DNA of 64,000 nt, taken from positions 806,001-870,000 of the forward strand of contig CAWCSF010000010.1 in NCBI GenBank assembly GCA_963798195.1, read 5' to 3'. Made by a program: the position numbers and the translations under genes. Positions within the stretch are counted from its first letter, which is position 1. Each line of letters starts with the position of its first letter. Source of the DNA: CAVSRC01 sp963798195 (GTDB taxonomy: Bacteria; Pseudomonadota; Alphaproteobacteria; Rhizobiales; Kaistiaceae). The notes beneath the pieces are model-generated. The model was not told where the DNA came from. It did no database searches and saw only the letters and a program-made list of their open reading frames with translations. Shown piece after piece: positions 35,617 to 43,896 of this stretch.

Positions 35617-36849
35617 ATGCCGAATTCAAACTACCGCTGGGTGATTGTCGCGGCCGGTGGCCTGCTTGGCTGCGTTGCGATGGGGTGCATCTTCTCGCTG
35701 CCGATCTACCTGCTGCCGATGTCCAAGGCGACCGGATGGTCCACCACGGGCATCTCCGGCGCAATGACGGTCGGCTTCCTAGCGATGGCTGTCGCCAGTC
35801 TCTTCTGGGGCTCGCTTTCTGACCGCTTCGGTCCGCGTGTCGTGGTCCAGATCGGCGCGGCGATGCTGGTAGCGAGCCTGCTTCTTGCGAGTCGTGCGGC
35901 GACGATCCTGCAGTTCCAGCTTCTGTTCGGCCTGGTCGCCGGTGTCGCCGTCGCGGCCTTCTTCGCGCCGCTGATGGCCGCGGTCACCGGATGGTTCGAG
36001 ACCCAGCGCGGCCTCGCCGTCTCGCTCGTCTCGGCCGGCATCGGCATCGCGCCCGTGACGATGACGCCGCTGAACGCCTGGCTGATCTCTGCCTACGACT
36101 GGCGCACCTCGATGCAGATCCTGGCCGTGGTGGCGGCGGTGCTGCTCGCTCCGGCGACCTTCTTTCTGCGCCGTCCCCCGGCGCTTCAGGCAGCGGGCGG
36201 GAGCATTGGCGCGGCCGGCATGGGAGAGGTGGACGGCAGCGCCATGACGCCGCGGCAGGCGCTCCTGTCGTCGCCGTTCATCATTCTGGCGCTGACCAAC
36301 TTCTTCTGCTGCGCCACCCATGCGGGTCCGATTTTCCACACGGTCAGCTATGCGATCGTGTGCGGCATTCCGGCCGTCACCGCAGCGACCATCTACAGCG
36401 TCGAGGGCATCGCCGGCATGGCGGGGCGGCTGGGCTTCGGCGTGCTAGCCGATAAGCTGGGCGCCAAGAATGTGCTGGTGTGGGGGCTGCTGATCCAGGC
36501 GTTCGGGGCGCTGGGGTACTTCTTCGCAAGCACGCTGCCGGCCTTCTACGCCGCGGCGGTGCTCTTCGGCTTCGTCTATGCGGGCATCATGCCGCTCTAT
36601 GCGGTGCTTGCCCGCGAGAACTTCCCGCTGCGCATGATGGGCACGATCATCGGCGGCACGTCGATGGCCGGCAGTCTCGGCATGGCGACCGGGCCGATCC
36701 TGGGCGGATGGCTTTACGACACCACCGGCAGCTATGGCTCGCTCTATCTCACCTGCTTCGCTATGGGCATCGGCGCGTGCCTCATCGCGATGACCTTCCG
36801 GCCGTTTCCCAAGATCGAACCGAAGGGCCTCGGCACGGCAACCGCCTGA
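35617..36849 (+). CDS. MFS transporter
   Basis: A 410-residue protein with twelve predicted membrane helices. The first helix segment is WVIVAAGGLLGCVAMGCIFSLPIYLLPM, and the loop 2-3 signature GSLSDRFGPR is present, as is GRLGFGVLADKLGAK in the second half. The pattern resembles the monocarboxylate/oxalate-formate antiporter-like MFS members. Substrate unknown. The ATG at 35617 gives a membrane start; an in-frame upstream region is intergenic. Expression is probably controlled by the divergent MarR regulator. Confidence 0.85.
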   Translation: MPNSNYRWVIVAAGGLLGCVAMGCIFSLPIYLLPMSKATGWSTTGISGAMTVGFLAMAVASLFWGSLSDRFGPRVVVQIGAAMLVASLLLASRAATILQFQLLFGLVAGVAVAAFFAPLMAAVTGWFETQRGLAVSLVSAGIGIAPVTMTPLNAWLISAYDWRTSMQILAVVAAVLLAPATFFLRRPPALQAAGGSIGAAGMGEVDGSAMTPRQALLSSPFIILALTNFFCCATHAGPIFHTVSYAIVCGIPAVTAATIYSVEGIAGMAGRLGFGVLADKLGAKNVLVWGLLIQAFGALGYFFASTLPAFYAAAVLFGFVYAGIMPLYAVLARENFPLRMMGTIIGGTSMAGSLGMATGPILGGWLYDTTGSYGSLYLTCFAMGIGACLIAMTFRPFPKIEPKGLGTATA

Positions 36850-36941
36850 GAGCTATTCTCGACGAAGGATTTCTGTCAGTCCGGCTGCCGCCCGGCCGAG
36901 CCGGGTTATGATCCGCGTCACCGTCGATTCGGGAGACGCCG

Positions 36942-37907
36942 ATGGTTGCCCATGTCTGGCCCGTCGAACACCCTCAGGAGCCCGCGAAGGCGGCCGCGTC
37001 GCCCGCCGCCGGTTATGCCGCCGGGCTGACAACGTGGTTTCTCGTCGGCGGAGTATTCGTCGCAGCCAAGTACGGCGTTGAAGAGGTGCCGCCTTGGACG
37101 ATGTGCTTTGTGCGGCTGCTGATTGCCACGACAGCCCTGATGCCGCTGGCCTGGGGCGAGCGTGCGGCGATGTTACGTTTTCTGCGCAAGCACGGGCTGC
37201 ATGCCCTCGTCGTCGGCGGCATCGGGCTCGGGATCACGCAGGGCCTGCTCTACGACGCACTGGCGTTCACCAGCGCGATCAACAGCGGCATCATCTTCTC
37301 GGTCTCCGCGATCATCACGCTGATTCTCGCCGGCATCGTGCTGCGCGAACCGCTCGGGCCGTGGCAGTTCATCGGCTCGCTGATCGCATTCGCCGGCATC
37401 GTAACCATTGCAGTACGGGGCAGCCTGGCAATTCTGTTGGGCCTGCAGTTCGGGGTAGGCGATCTCCTTGTTTTCATCGCCGCCTGTTGCTCTGCCAGCT
37501 ATACGGTATCCATCAAACTCGCGAAGTTCGATCTTCCGCGGCTTCCGCTTCTGGTCATCTTTCTTTGCGGTGGGGTGATCGCGACTTTCCCGGGTTTTGT
37601 GCTGGAGGTTCTTCACCACGACCACAGTAAGCTCGCCTTCAAGGGTTACCTGGCCTTGGCATACGTCGCGATACCCGGCGGCGCGCTCATGTACCTGCTG
37701 TACAACTGGAGCGTAGAAATACTGGGCGCGTCCCGTGCCGGCGCTCTGTCCTACACGCAGATGATCTTCACTGCGTTCCTGGCCTGGCTGATCCTCGACG
37801 AGGCCATCGCCTGGTATCACGTCGCCGGTGCGGCGTTGATCATCGTTGGCGTTGGGTGCATCGAACTGATGAAGGTGAAGCCAGCCGCGGCGCCTACTCG
37901 AACTTGA
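36942..37907 (+). CDS. DMT superfamily (EamA) permease
   Basis: A 321-residue transporter of the EamA/DMT type with ten predicted helices in two repeated halves, for example FLVGGVFVAAKYGVEEVPPWTMCFVRLLIA and LYNWSVEILGASRAGALSYTQMIFTAFLAWLILDEA. Such proteins export metabolites or amino acids; the substrate is unknown. Its 3' end overlaps the convergent lipoprotein gene by 14 bases. Confidence 0.85.
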   Translation: MVAHVWPVEHPQEPAKAAASPAAGYAAGLTTWFLVGGVFVAAKYGVEEVPPWTMCFVRLLIATTALMPLAWGERAAMLRFLRKHGLHALVVGGIGLGITQGLLYDALAFTSAINSGIIFSVSAIITLILAGIVLREPLGPWQFIGSLIAFAGIVTIAVRGSLAILLGLQFGVGDLLVFIAACCSASYTVSIKLAKFDLPRLPLLVIFLCGGVIATFPGFVLEVLHHDHSKLAFKGYLALAYVAIPGGALMYLLYNWSVEILGASRAGALSYTQMIFTAFLAWLILDEAIAWYHVAGAALIIVGVGCIELMKVKPAAAPTRT

Positions 37908-38397
37908 CCTGATAGGTCGTGTCGGGCTTGGCGCCGTCGTCGATCGCCTTGCGCGCGAAAGCGATGTAGGCGTCCATGTTCTCGATGCAGATGGCGTCGA
38001 TGTCCTCGCGATGGCACGGAGTCATGCCGGGTCGGGCGTCCGAATCCTCCGCAACCGATTTGTACGTGGCGGCGGTGTTCGCCGCGGTATCGAGCTTCAC
38101 CAAACTATAGAGCCGAATGATCTTGCCGTCCCTGTCGCCGGTGACTTCGGCCAGATAGAGGTCGCCGCCCAAATCCCGGAACCGCAGCGCGATGGTGCTG
38201 TCGTCCGTCTGCGCCACGTACGCCTTGCCCTCGCGGGCAAACTCCGTCTTGTCCTCGGGTGAATCCGCCTGCCAAAAGGTGATCTTGCCATAGGGCGCGA
38301 CGGCTTGATCATCCGAGACCATCGGCTCGTCTGCCGTGAAACAGCCGGCCAGGCCGAGCGCCACAAGGGCGGTCATGATCAGATGTCTGGGTTTCAA
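37894..38397 (-). CDS. lipoprotein of unknown function
   Basis: A 167-residue protein with a type II signal peptide ending in the lipobox LAGC (residues 16-19), so it is a probable outer or inner membrane lipoprotein. The mature part is acidic and contains KITFWQADSPEDKTEFAREGKAYVAQ, RFRDLGGDLYLAEVTG and two cysteines (TPCHREDIDAIC) that could pair. I recognise no family. It converges with the EamA gene. Confidence 0.8.
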   Translation of the reverse strand: MKPRHLIMTALVALGLAGCFTADEPMVSDDQAVAPYGKITFWQADSPEDKTEFAREGKAYVAQTDDSTIALRFRDLGGDLYLAEVTGDRDGKIIRLYSLVKLDTAANTAATYKSVAEDSDARPGMTPCHREDIDAICIENMDAYIAFARKAIDDGAKPDTTYQVKFE

Positions 38398-38468
38398 AGG
38401 GCGCGCTCCGGTGACAGATTGTGATGCTCGCCACTACCCGAGAATCCGGGCTTTTCAAAGGAACAACC

Positions 38469-39158
38469 GTGTCCGCCAGCCAGACCGCCCCGATCCGCCT
38501 CTACTACTGGTCTACCCCGAACGGGCGAAAGATCAGCGTCGCCCTTGAGGAGCTAGGCGCACCTTATGAGGTCGTCTTTGTCGATCTCGGCCAAGGCGAT
38601 CAGCACCGGCCCGAATTCGCCGCCATGTCGCCGAACCACCAGATTCCGGTGATCCTCGACCCGGATGGACCGGATCGATCGCCGATCTCGATTTTCGAAT
38701 CCGGCGCGATCCTGATGTATCTCGGCCGCAAGTTCGGCGCGCTCTATCCGCAGGACGAACGCAAGCGCGTCGAGGTCGAGCAGTGGCTGATGTGGCAGAT
38801 GGGCGATTTTGGCCCCAATCTCGGGCAGGCCCACCACTACAACCTGTCGGCGCCGGAGGCGGTGCCATACGCCATCGAGCGCTACCACAAGTCGGCGCAA
38901 AAGCTCTACGGCGCGCTCGACGGCCGCCTGAACGACCGCGACTTCGTCGCCGGTGAATACTCGATCGCCGACATCGCCATATTTTGCTGGGCCGCGCGTC
39001 ACGTCCGCCACCAGATCGATCTTGGCGACTACCCGAACGTGAAGCGCTGGTACGACACTCTTGCGGCGCGTCCGGCGGTCCAGCGCGGCATGGCGATCAT
39101 AAAGCCGGGCAAGACCGATACGATGCCGAAATTCGTCTGGGAGAAGACGGCCGGCTGA
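38469..39158 (+). CDS. glutathione S-transferase (YfcG/YghU-like)
   Basis: A 229-residue GST with a thioredoxin-like N-terminal domain and a helical C-terminal domain. It begins RLYYWSTPNGRKISVALEELGAPYEV; the TPNG motif at the substrate edge is typical of nu-class/YfcG-type enzymes, which act on glutathione disulfide and organic hydroperoxides. The cis-proline segment is NHQIPVIL and the FESGAILMYL glutathione-binding loop is present. The GTG at 38469 is preferred because AAAGGAA lies six bases upstream, while the ATG at 38421 adds sixteen unlikely residues. Confidence 0.9.
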   Translation: MSASQTAPIRLYYWSTPNGRKISVALEELGAPYEVVFVDLGQGDQHRPEFAAMSPNHQIPVILDPDGPDRSPISIFESGAILMYLGRKFGALYPQDERKRVEVEQWLMWQMGDFGPNLGQAHHYNLSAPEAVPYAIERYHKSAQKLYGALDGRLNDRDFVAGEYSIADIAIFCWAARHVRHQIDLGDYPNVKRWYDTLAARPAVQRGMAIIKPGKTDTMPKFVWEKTAG

Positions 39159-39429
39159 CGGTCACGTTTGAAACTGATGTTCGCGCCGTGGTTAGCGACG
39201 TGTTGCCGGCCAATGAAGGTTCGGTAAATCGCCGTTTTCGTTCCAGCTAAAAACACAAGGGATTCAAAGGCCCCGGACAGACATGCCTAACGAAGTCCTG
39301 ACGGGCCATTGGATTCTTGTTAAGCGCGCTCCTTAACCGGCTTTTGATTGGCCCACGCCAAACTCACTCCATCGACCGGGCGGTGGGGATGACCGCCCCG
39401 GTCAGACGAAAAAGACAAGGGGAAGTGTC

Positions 39430-39696
39430 ATGGCACGTTGGGACATGGGCGCCGAGCACGCCACGATGGCGGAAGCGAAGCCGAGCGCGGAAGATTTCTT
39501 CGAACTCGGCATCATCTGCTCGAGCGGCAGCGAGGCGCCGCTGGATCTGGTGGCGGCCCACAAGTGGTTCAATCTGGCGGCAGCGAAGGGCATTCCTGAG
39601 GCGGCTAACTATCGCCAGGAATTGGCGCGTGAGATGACCGCGTCGGCCGTTGCCGAAGCGCAGCGCGCCGCCCGCGAGTGGCTGACCAGGCACTAG
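39430..39696 (+). CDS. small Sel1-like repeat protein
   Basis: An 88-residue protein with one Sel1/TPR-like helix pair: DFFELGIICSSGSEAPLDLVAAHKWFNLAAAKG followed by IPEAANYRQELAREM. Sel1 repeats mediate protein-protein contacts. The GGGGAAG before the ATG at 39430 is a good ribosome site. Function unknown. The 271 bases before it contain a promoter-length stretch but no gene I can support. Confidence 0.8.
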   Translation: MARWDMGAEHATMAEAKPSAEDFFELGIICSSGSEAPLDLVAAHKWFNLAAAKGIPEAANYRQELAREMTASAVAEAQRAAREWLTRH

Positions 39697-39739
39697 ACAA
39701 AGACAAGAAGACAGGGAAGCGGGAGCAGGGTCGGGGGGC

Positions 39740-39922
39740 CTACTCCTTGAGGCGGCGCGGGATCTCGATTCCGCGCCGCTTCATTTCGTCCTTGAGCTTG
39801 CCGGCGATTTCGCGGCAGCCGCAGTTCCTGGCGTGGTCCAGGTGCCAGGCGATGCGCTGATCGAGCGACGGATTCTTCGGCATCCGGTGCGCCCGGTGCC
39901 ATTCCGCGTTGATCTTGCCCAT
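39740..39922 (-). CDS. conserved 60-residue protein of unknown function
   Basis: The protein reads MGKINAEWHRAHRMPKNPSL and then RIAWHLDHARNCGCREIAGKL, ending in basic residues. The pattern (GKINAEWHRAHRMPKNPSLDQR, a short CGCR) recurs in small conserved alphaproteobacterial proteins of unknown role. Two cysteines and several histidines could bind metal, but that is speculation. It lies 20 bases after the dehydratase stop on the same strand and may be co-transcribed with it. Confidence 0.75.
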   Translation of the reverse strand: MGKINAEWHRAHRMPKNPSLDQRIAWHLDHARNCGCREIAGKLKDEMKRRGIEIPRRLKE

Positions 39923-39942
39923 CGCGAGCGGCGCGGTTCGCC

Positions 39943-41739
39943 CTAGTGGTTGTCGCGCGGAATGCCCATGGTCGTGGCGACATGCTGGTACTTGATCGCC
40001 GGCTTGAGGACCATGCCTTCCGAGAATTGATCGACGATGTCGCGCTGAATCTCCTGCCAGGGCGTCTGGCTCTTCGGGATCGGGAAGCCGCCGTGGGCCG
40101 CCAGATCGGCGCGGCGAGTGGCCAATTCATCCGCCGAAATCAAGATGTTGGCTTCGCCCTTGTTGAGGTCGATGCGCACCCGGTCGCCGGTCTTGATAAG
40201 CGACAGACCGCCGCCCGCCGCGGCCTCGGGGGAGGCGTTGAGGATGGATGGCGAACCGGACGTCCCGGACTGCCGACCGTCGCCGATGCAGGGCAGGGAG
40301 TGGATGCCGCGTTTGAGGAGCGCGGCCGGCGGCTGCATGTTCACGACCTCGGCGCCGCCCGGGTAGCCGATCGGCCCGGTGCCGCGGATGAAGAGCATGC
40401 AGTTCTCGTCGATGTTGAGCGACGGGTCCTCGATGCGGTGGTGGTAGTCTTCCGGCCCCTCGAAGACGATGGCGCGACCTTCCCAGGCGTTGGGGCTTTT
40501 CGGGTCCATCAGGTAGCGATCGCGGAACTCAGGCGAAATCACGCTCGTCTTCATGATGGCGGAGTCGAAAAGGTTGCCCTTCAGCACGATGAAGCCGGCA
40601 TCCTTGACCAGCGGATTGTCGAAGGCACGAATGACGTCGCTGTCCTCGCTCTCCTTGCCGCGGCAATTGTCGCCGATCGCCTTGCCGTTCGCAGTCAGCG
40701 CCTTCTCGCGGATGAGCTTGTGCTTCATCAATTCGTTGATGACGGCCGGGACACCGCCGGCACGGTGGAATTCCTCCCCGAGATATTTGCCCGCCGGCTG
40801 AAGGTTTACCAGCAGCGGCACCTTGAGGCCGATGCGCTCCCACTCCTCGATGTCGAGCTTGACGCCGGCATGGCGCGCAATCGCGTTGATGTGGATCGTG
40901 GCGTTGGTCGAGCCGCCGATGGCGGAATTGACCACGATGGCGTTCTCGAAGGCCTCGCGGGTCAGGATGTCGGAAGGTTTGAGGTCCTCCCAGACCATTT
41001 CGACGGCGCGCTTGCCAGTTTCGTAGGAGATCTGGCCACGCTCGCGATAGGGGCCGGGGATGGCGGCGCAGCCGGGCAGGCTCATGCCCAGTGCCTCGGC
41101 GAGCGCGTTCATCGTCGAGGCCGTGCCCATCGTGTTGCAATGCCCGACCGACGGCGCCGATGAGGCGACGATCTCGATGAATTCCTTGTAGTCGATCTGG
41201 CCTTCCGCGAGCCATTCGCGTGCCTTCCACACGATCGTGCCCGAGCCGGAGCGTTCGCCCTTCCACCAGCCGTTCAGCATGGGGCCGCCGGAAAGCACGA
41301 TGGCCGGGATATCGACGGTCGCGGCGGCCATGATGCAGGCCGGGGTTGTCTTGTCGCAGCCCGTGGTCAGCACCACGCCGTCGAGCGGGTAGCCGTAGAG
41401 CACTTCGACGAGACCGAGGTAGGCGAGGTTGCGGTCGAGCGCCGCGGTCGGCCGCTTGCCGGTCTCCTGGATCGGGTGCACCGGGAATTCCATCGCCAAC
41501 CCGCCGGCGGCGGTGATGCCCTCGCGCACGCGCTTGGCGAGCTCGAGATGGTGGCGGTTACAGGGCGACAGGTCCGAACCGGTCTGCGCAATGCCGATGA
41601 TGGGCTTGCCGGACTGGAGCTCCTCTCGGGTCAGGCCGAAATTGAGGTAGCGCTCCAGATAGAGCGCGGTCATGCCGGGATTAGCCGGATTGTCGAACCA
41701 GGCCTTGGAGCGCAGCTGCGATTTTTCTTTTTTCGGCAT
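39943..41739 (-). CDS. IlvD/Edd family sugar-acid dehydratase (pentonate dehydratase type)
   Basis: A 598-residue Fe-S dehydratase. The cluster-binding cysteines are in LSPCNRHHLELAKRVREG, TTGCDKTTPACIMAAAT and VGHCNTMGTASTM; the terminal part contains IGDGRQSGTSGSPSILNASPEAA. Length and the C-terminal TPWQEIQRDIVDQF segment fit L-arabonate/D-xylonate dehydratases better than dihydroxy-acid dehydratase. It would convert a pentonate to the 2-keto-3-deoxy acid. It is divergent from a FadR-type regulator and lies next to the AraD1-like and ALDH genes that complete the route. The exact sugar is not known. Confidence 0.85.
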   Translation of the reverse strand: MPKKEKSQLRSKAWFDNPANPGMTALYLERYLNFGLTREELQSGKPIIGIAQTGSDLSPCNRHHLELAKRVREGITAAGGLAMEFPVHPIQETGKRPTAALDRNLAYLGLVEVLYGYPLDGVVLTTGCDKTTPACIMAAATVDIPAIVLSGGPMLNGWWKGERSGSGTIVWKAREWLAEGQIDYKEFIEIVASSAPSVGHCNTMGTASTMNALAEALGMSLPGCAAIPGPYRERGQISYETGKRAVEMVWEDLKPSDILTREAFENAIVVNSAIGGSTNATIHINAIARHAGVKLDIEEWERIGLKVPLLVNLQPAGKYLGEEFHRAGGVPAVINELMKHKLIREKALTANGKAIGDNCRGKESEDSDVIRAFDNPLVKDAGFIVLKGNLFDSAIMKTSVISPEFRDRYLMDPKSPNAWEGRAIVFEGPEDYHHRIEDPSLNIDENCMLFIRGTGPIGYPGGAEVVNMQPPAALLKRGIHSLPCIGDGRQSGTSGSPSILNASPEAAAGGGLSLIKTGDRVRIDLNKGEANILISADELATRRADLAAHGGFPIPKSQTPWQEIQRDIVDQFSEGMVLKPAIKYQHVATTMGIPRDNH

Positions 41740-41907
41740 TGGTCTTCTTTCTGTCGTTCAGGGGTCTGCGCCAGACTGTCGGCCGCCCCGCTGGCGCTTT
41801 GGTAGCATGGACGCAGGGAAGGAATCAGTAGGTAGCTGGAAGCGGCCAAGGATGCCCACCGCTCCGATAATTGTACGATGAATATTCCACGCCGCCAGCC
41901 CGTTGTA

Positions 41908-41922
41908 GATATAACCTATATC
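41908..41922. promoter_or_regulatory. candidate operator between the dehydratase and FadR-type regulator genes
   Basis: GATATA-ACC-TATATC is a perfect six-base inverted repeat with a three-base spacer in the divergent promoter region (41740-41993). GntR-family operators are often short palindromes of this size. Otherwise the region shows no gene. Confidence 0.45.
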
Positions 41923-41993
41923 CATGAGCAGCCGGGCGAGGGGCTTCCTTTCTGGGTCGGACCCTCTGTCGAGTTCAGAAGCAGAATAGTACT

Positions 41994-42791
41994 ATGATAG
42001 ACCTTCCAAGTTCCAGCGGAATGCAGGCTGGGTCACCGATCGACGAACCTGACGAACTGAGGCCGGCCATGGCAACGCGCCACGGAAGACTATCGCAGAT
42101 GGTGGCTGGAACCATCGGCAAGCGCATTCTTGCGGGGCGCTACAAGCCTGGTGAGACGCTACCGACCGAGCCCGAGGTCCAGGCCGAATTTGGCGTTTCG
42201 CGAACCGCCGTGCGTGAGGCGATTCAGTTGTTGTCCGCCAAGGGCATGACCGCGTCACGCCCCAAGATCGGCACCCGCGTAAGGCCGTCCGTCGACTGGA
42301 ACATGTTTGACGCGGATGTGCTGCGCTGGCTGGTTGACGAGAAACCCGGCGACGACTTCGTCAACGCCCTGTTCGAAATGCGCGAGATCATCGAGCCCTC
42401 GGCCGCGTCTCTCGCCGCCGAACGCGCCAGCGAGGACGACATCCGGGCGCTTGGCTCGGCCCAGGAAGGAATTCAGTCCGAACCGCGCGGAAGCGCCAAG
42501 CAGGTTCAGGCCGACGTGGATTTCCACATGGCGATCCTGCGCGGCTCGCGCAATCCGATGATGGTTTCTGTGGGAGCGATGATCAATTCGGCGCTGGAGA
42601 TCAGCTTCACCATCGGTTGGCGTACGGTGATGGCGGAAGACGCCGTCCTGCAGCATCGGGCGGTCTATGAGGCGATCCAGGCGCGGGACCCGGAGGGGGC
42701 ATTCTTCGCCATGCGCAAACTTCTGCGCAATTCAAAGGGCAACGTGATGGACGCCCTATGGGCGACCCGCGAAGGCAAGGAGACCGGCTGA
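41994..42791 (+). CDS. GntR/FadR family transcriptional regulator
   Basis: A 265-residue regulator with an N-terminal GntR winged helix (GKRILAGRYKPGETLPTEPEVQAEFGVSRTAVREAIQLLSAKGM) and a C-terminal FCD ligand-binding domain (NALFEMREIIEPSAASLAAERA, and VQADVDFHMAILRGSRNPMM with metal-binding histidine). It heads the rightward arm of the catabolic gene set and probably senses a sugar acid or keto-deoxy intermediate. The start at 41994 is uncertain; a second ATG at 42069 (MATRHGRL) would drop 25 residues. Confidence 0.87.
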   Translation: MIDLPSSSGMQAGSPIDEPDELRPAMATRHGRLSQMVAGTIGKRILAGRYKPGETLPTEPEVQAEFGVSRTAVREAIQLLSAKGMTASRPKIGTRVRPSVDWNMFDADVLRWLVDEKPGDDFVNALFEMREIIEPSAASLAAERASEDDIRALGSAQEGIQSEPRGSAKQVQADVDFHMAILRGSRNPMMVSVGAMINSALEISFTIGWRTVMAEDAVLQHRAVYEAIQARDPEGAFFAMRKLLRNSKGNVMDALWATREGKETG

Positions 42792-42841
42792 GCGGTGACG
42801 CCGCCGGAAGGCAAAAACTCAAGAAAATTGGGGAAACGTCC

Positions 42842-43834
42842 ATGCGATTGATGCAGGTACTCGACGGAAAGACGCGCCGCGTGGTGGCGAGCGAGAGAGG
42901 CAAGTCGTGGTTTGTCGGTGGTCGCTACCGCACGGTCCTCGACCTGGCCAACGCCGCGATTGCGAAGGGGACGCGGATTGCCAGCCTGGTCAAGGAAGCC
43001 GGCAGCCGTGGCGATGCCGATCCGGCAGCGCTCTTGGCCGAGGGTAAGGTTCTTTCGCCGGTCGATCACCCCGATCCGGCGCATATGCTGGTGACCGGGA
43101 CCGGGCTTACGCACCTCGGCTCGGCGGCCACACGCGACTCCATGCATGCCAAGGTCACCGGGCAGGACGATGCCAACCTCACGGATTCCATGAAGATGTT
43201 CCGCATGGGCCTGGAGGGCGGCAAACCGAAAAAGGGCGAGACCGGCGTTCAGCCGGAGTGGTTCTACAAGGGCGACGGCAGTTTCGTTGCGGCGCCGGGC
43301 AAGGCACTGGTATCGCCGGCATTCGCCGAGGATGGCGGCGAAGAGCCGGAAGTCGCCGGCATCTACCTGATCGGAAAGGATGGTCAGCCGCGGCGGATCG
43401 GTTTTGCCCTGCTGAACGAGTTCTCCGACCACGTCCTCGAGCGGCAGAACTATCTCTTCCTTGCCCATTCCAAGCTGCGGCCGTGCTCGTTCGGGCCGGA
43501 ACTGTTGCTGGGCGACCTGCCGGACGACGTGCGCGGGCTGTCCCGCATTCACCGCGCCGGAAAGGTCATTTTCGAGCAGCCCTTCCTCACTGGCGAGGCA
43601 AACATGTCGCATTCCGTCGCCAATCTCGAGGCCCATCATTTCAAGTATCCGTATTTCCGCCGGCCGGGCGACGTTCATGTCCACTGCTTTGGAACGGCGA
43701 CGCTGTCCTTCGCGGCGGGAATTCGGGCTCAGCAGGGCGACATTTTCGAGATTTCCGCGCCGGAATTCGGCCTGCCGCTTGCCAATCCGCTTGCTATCGG
43801 CAAAGACGAGCGGGTCAAACTCCGGCGCCTCTAG
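42842..43834 (+). CDS. AraD1/GguC-like 2-keto-3-deoxy-pentonate dehydratase
   Basis: A 330-residue fumarylacetoacetate-hydrolase-fold enzyme of the AraD1 (GguC/XylX) type. It begins MRLMQVLDGKTRRVVASERG and contains the HLGSAATRDSMHAK, GDGSFVAAPG and LNEFSDHVLERQNYLFLAHSKLRPCSFGPELLLG segments. In the Weimberg-type route XylX/AraD dehydrate 2-keto-3-deoxy-D-xylonate or L-arabonate to alpha-ketoglutarate semialdehyde, which fits the aldehyde dehydrogenase that follows. The ATG at 42842 matches the family start and lies 50 bases after the regulator. Confidence 0.85.
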   Translation: MRLMQVLDGKTRRVVASERGKSWFVGGRYRTVLDLANAAIAKGTRIASLVKEAGSRGDADPAALLAEGKVLSPVDHPDPAHMLVTGTGLTHLGSAATRDSMHAKVTGQDDANLTDSMKMFRMGLEGGKPKKGETGVQPEWFYKGDGSFVAAPGKALVSPAFAEDGGEEPEVAGIYLIGKDGQPRRIGFALLNEFSDHVLERQNYLFLAHSKLRPCSFGPELLLGDLPDDVRGLSRIHRAGKVIFEQPFLTGEANMSHSVANLEAHHFKYPYFRRPGDVHVHCFGTATLSFAAGIRAQQGDIFEISAPEFGLPLANPLAIGKDERVKLRRL

Positions 43835-43896
43835 AGTTTTCACGCCAGACCGGGCGGAACCGCGCCAAAATCACTGTCTCAGGGATGCCAGCTGCA

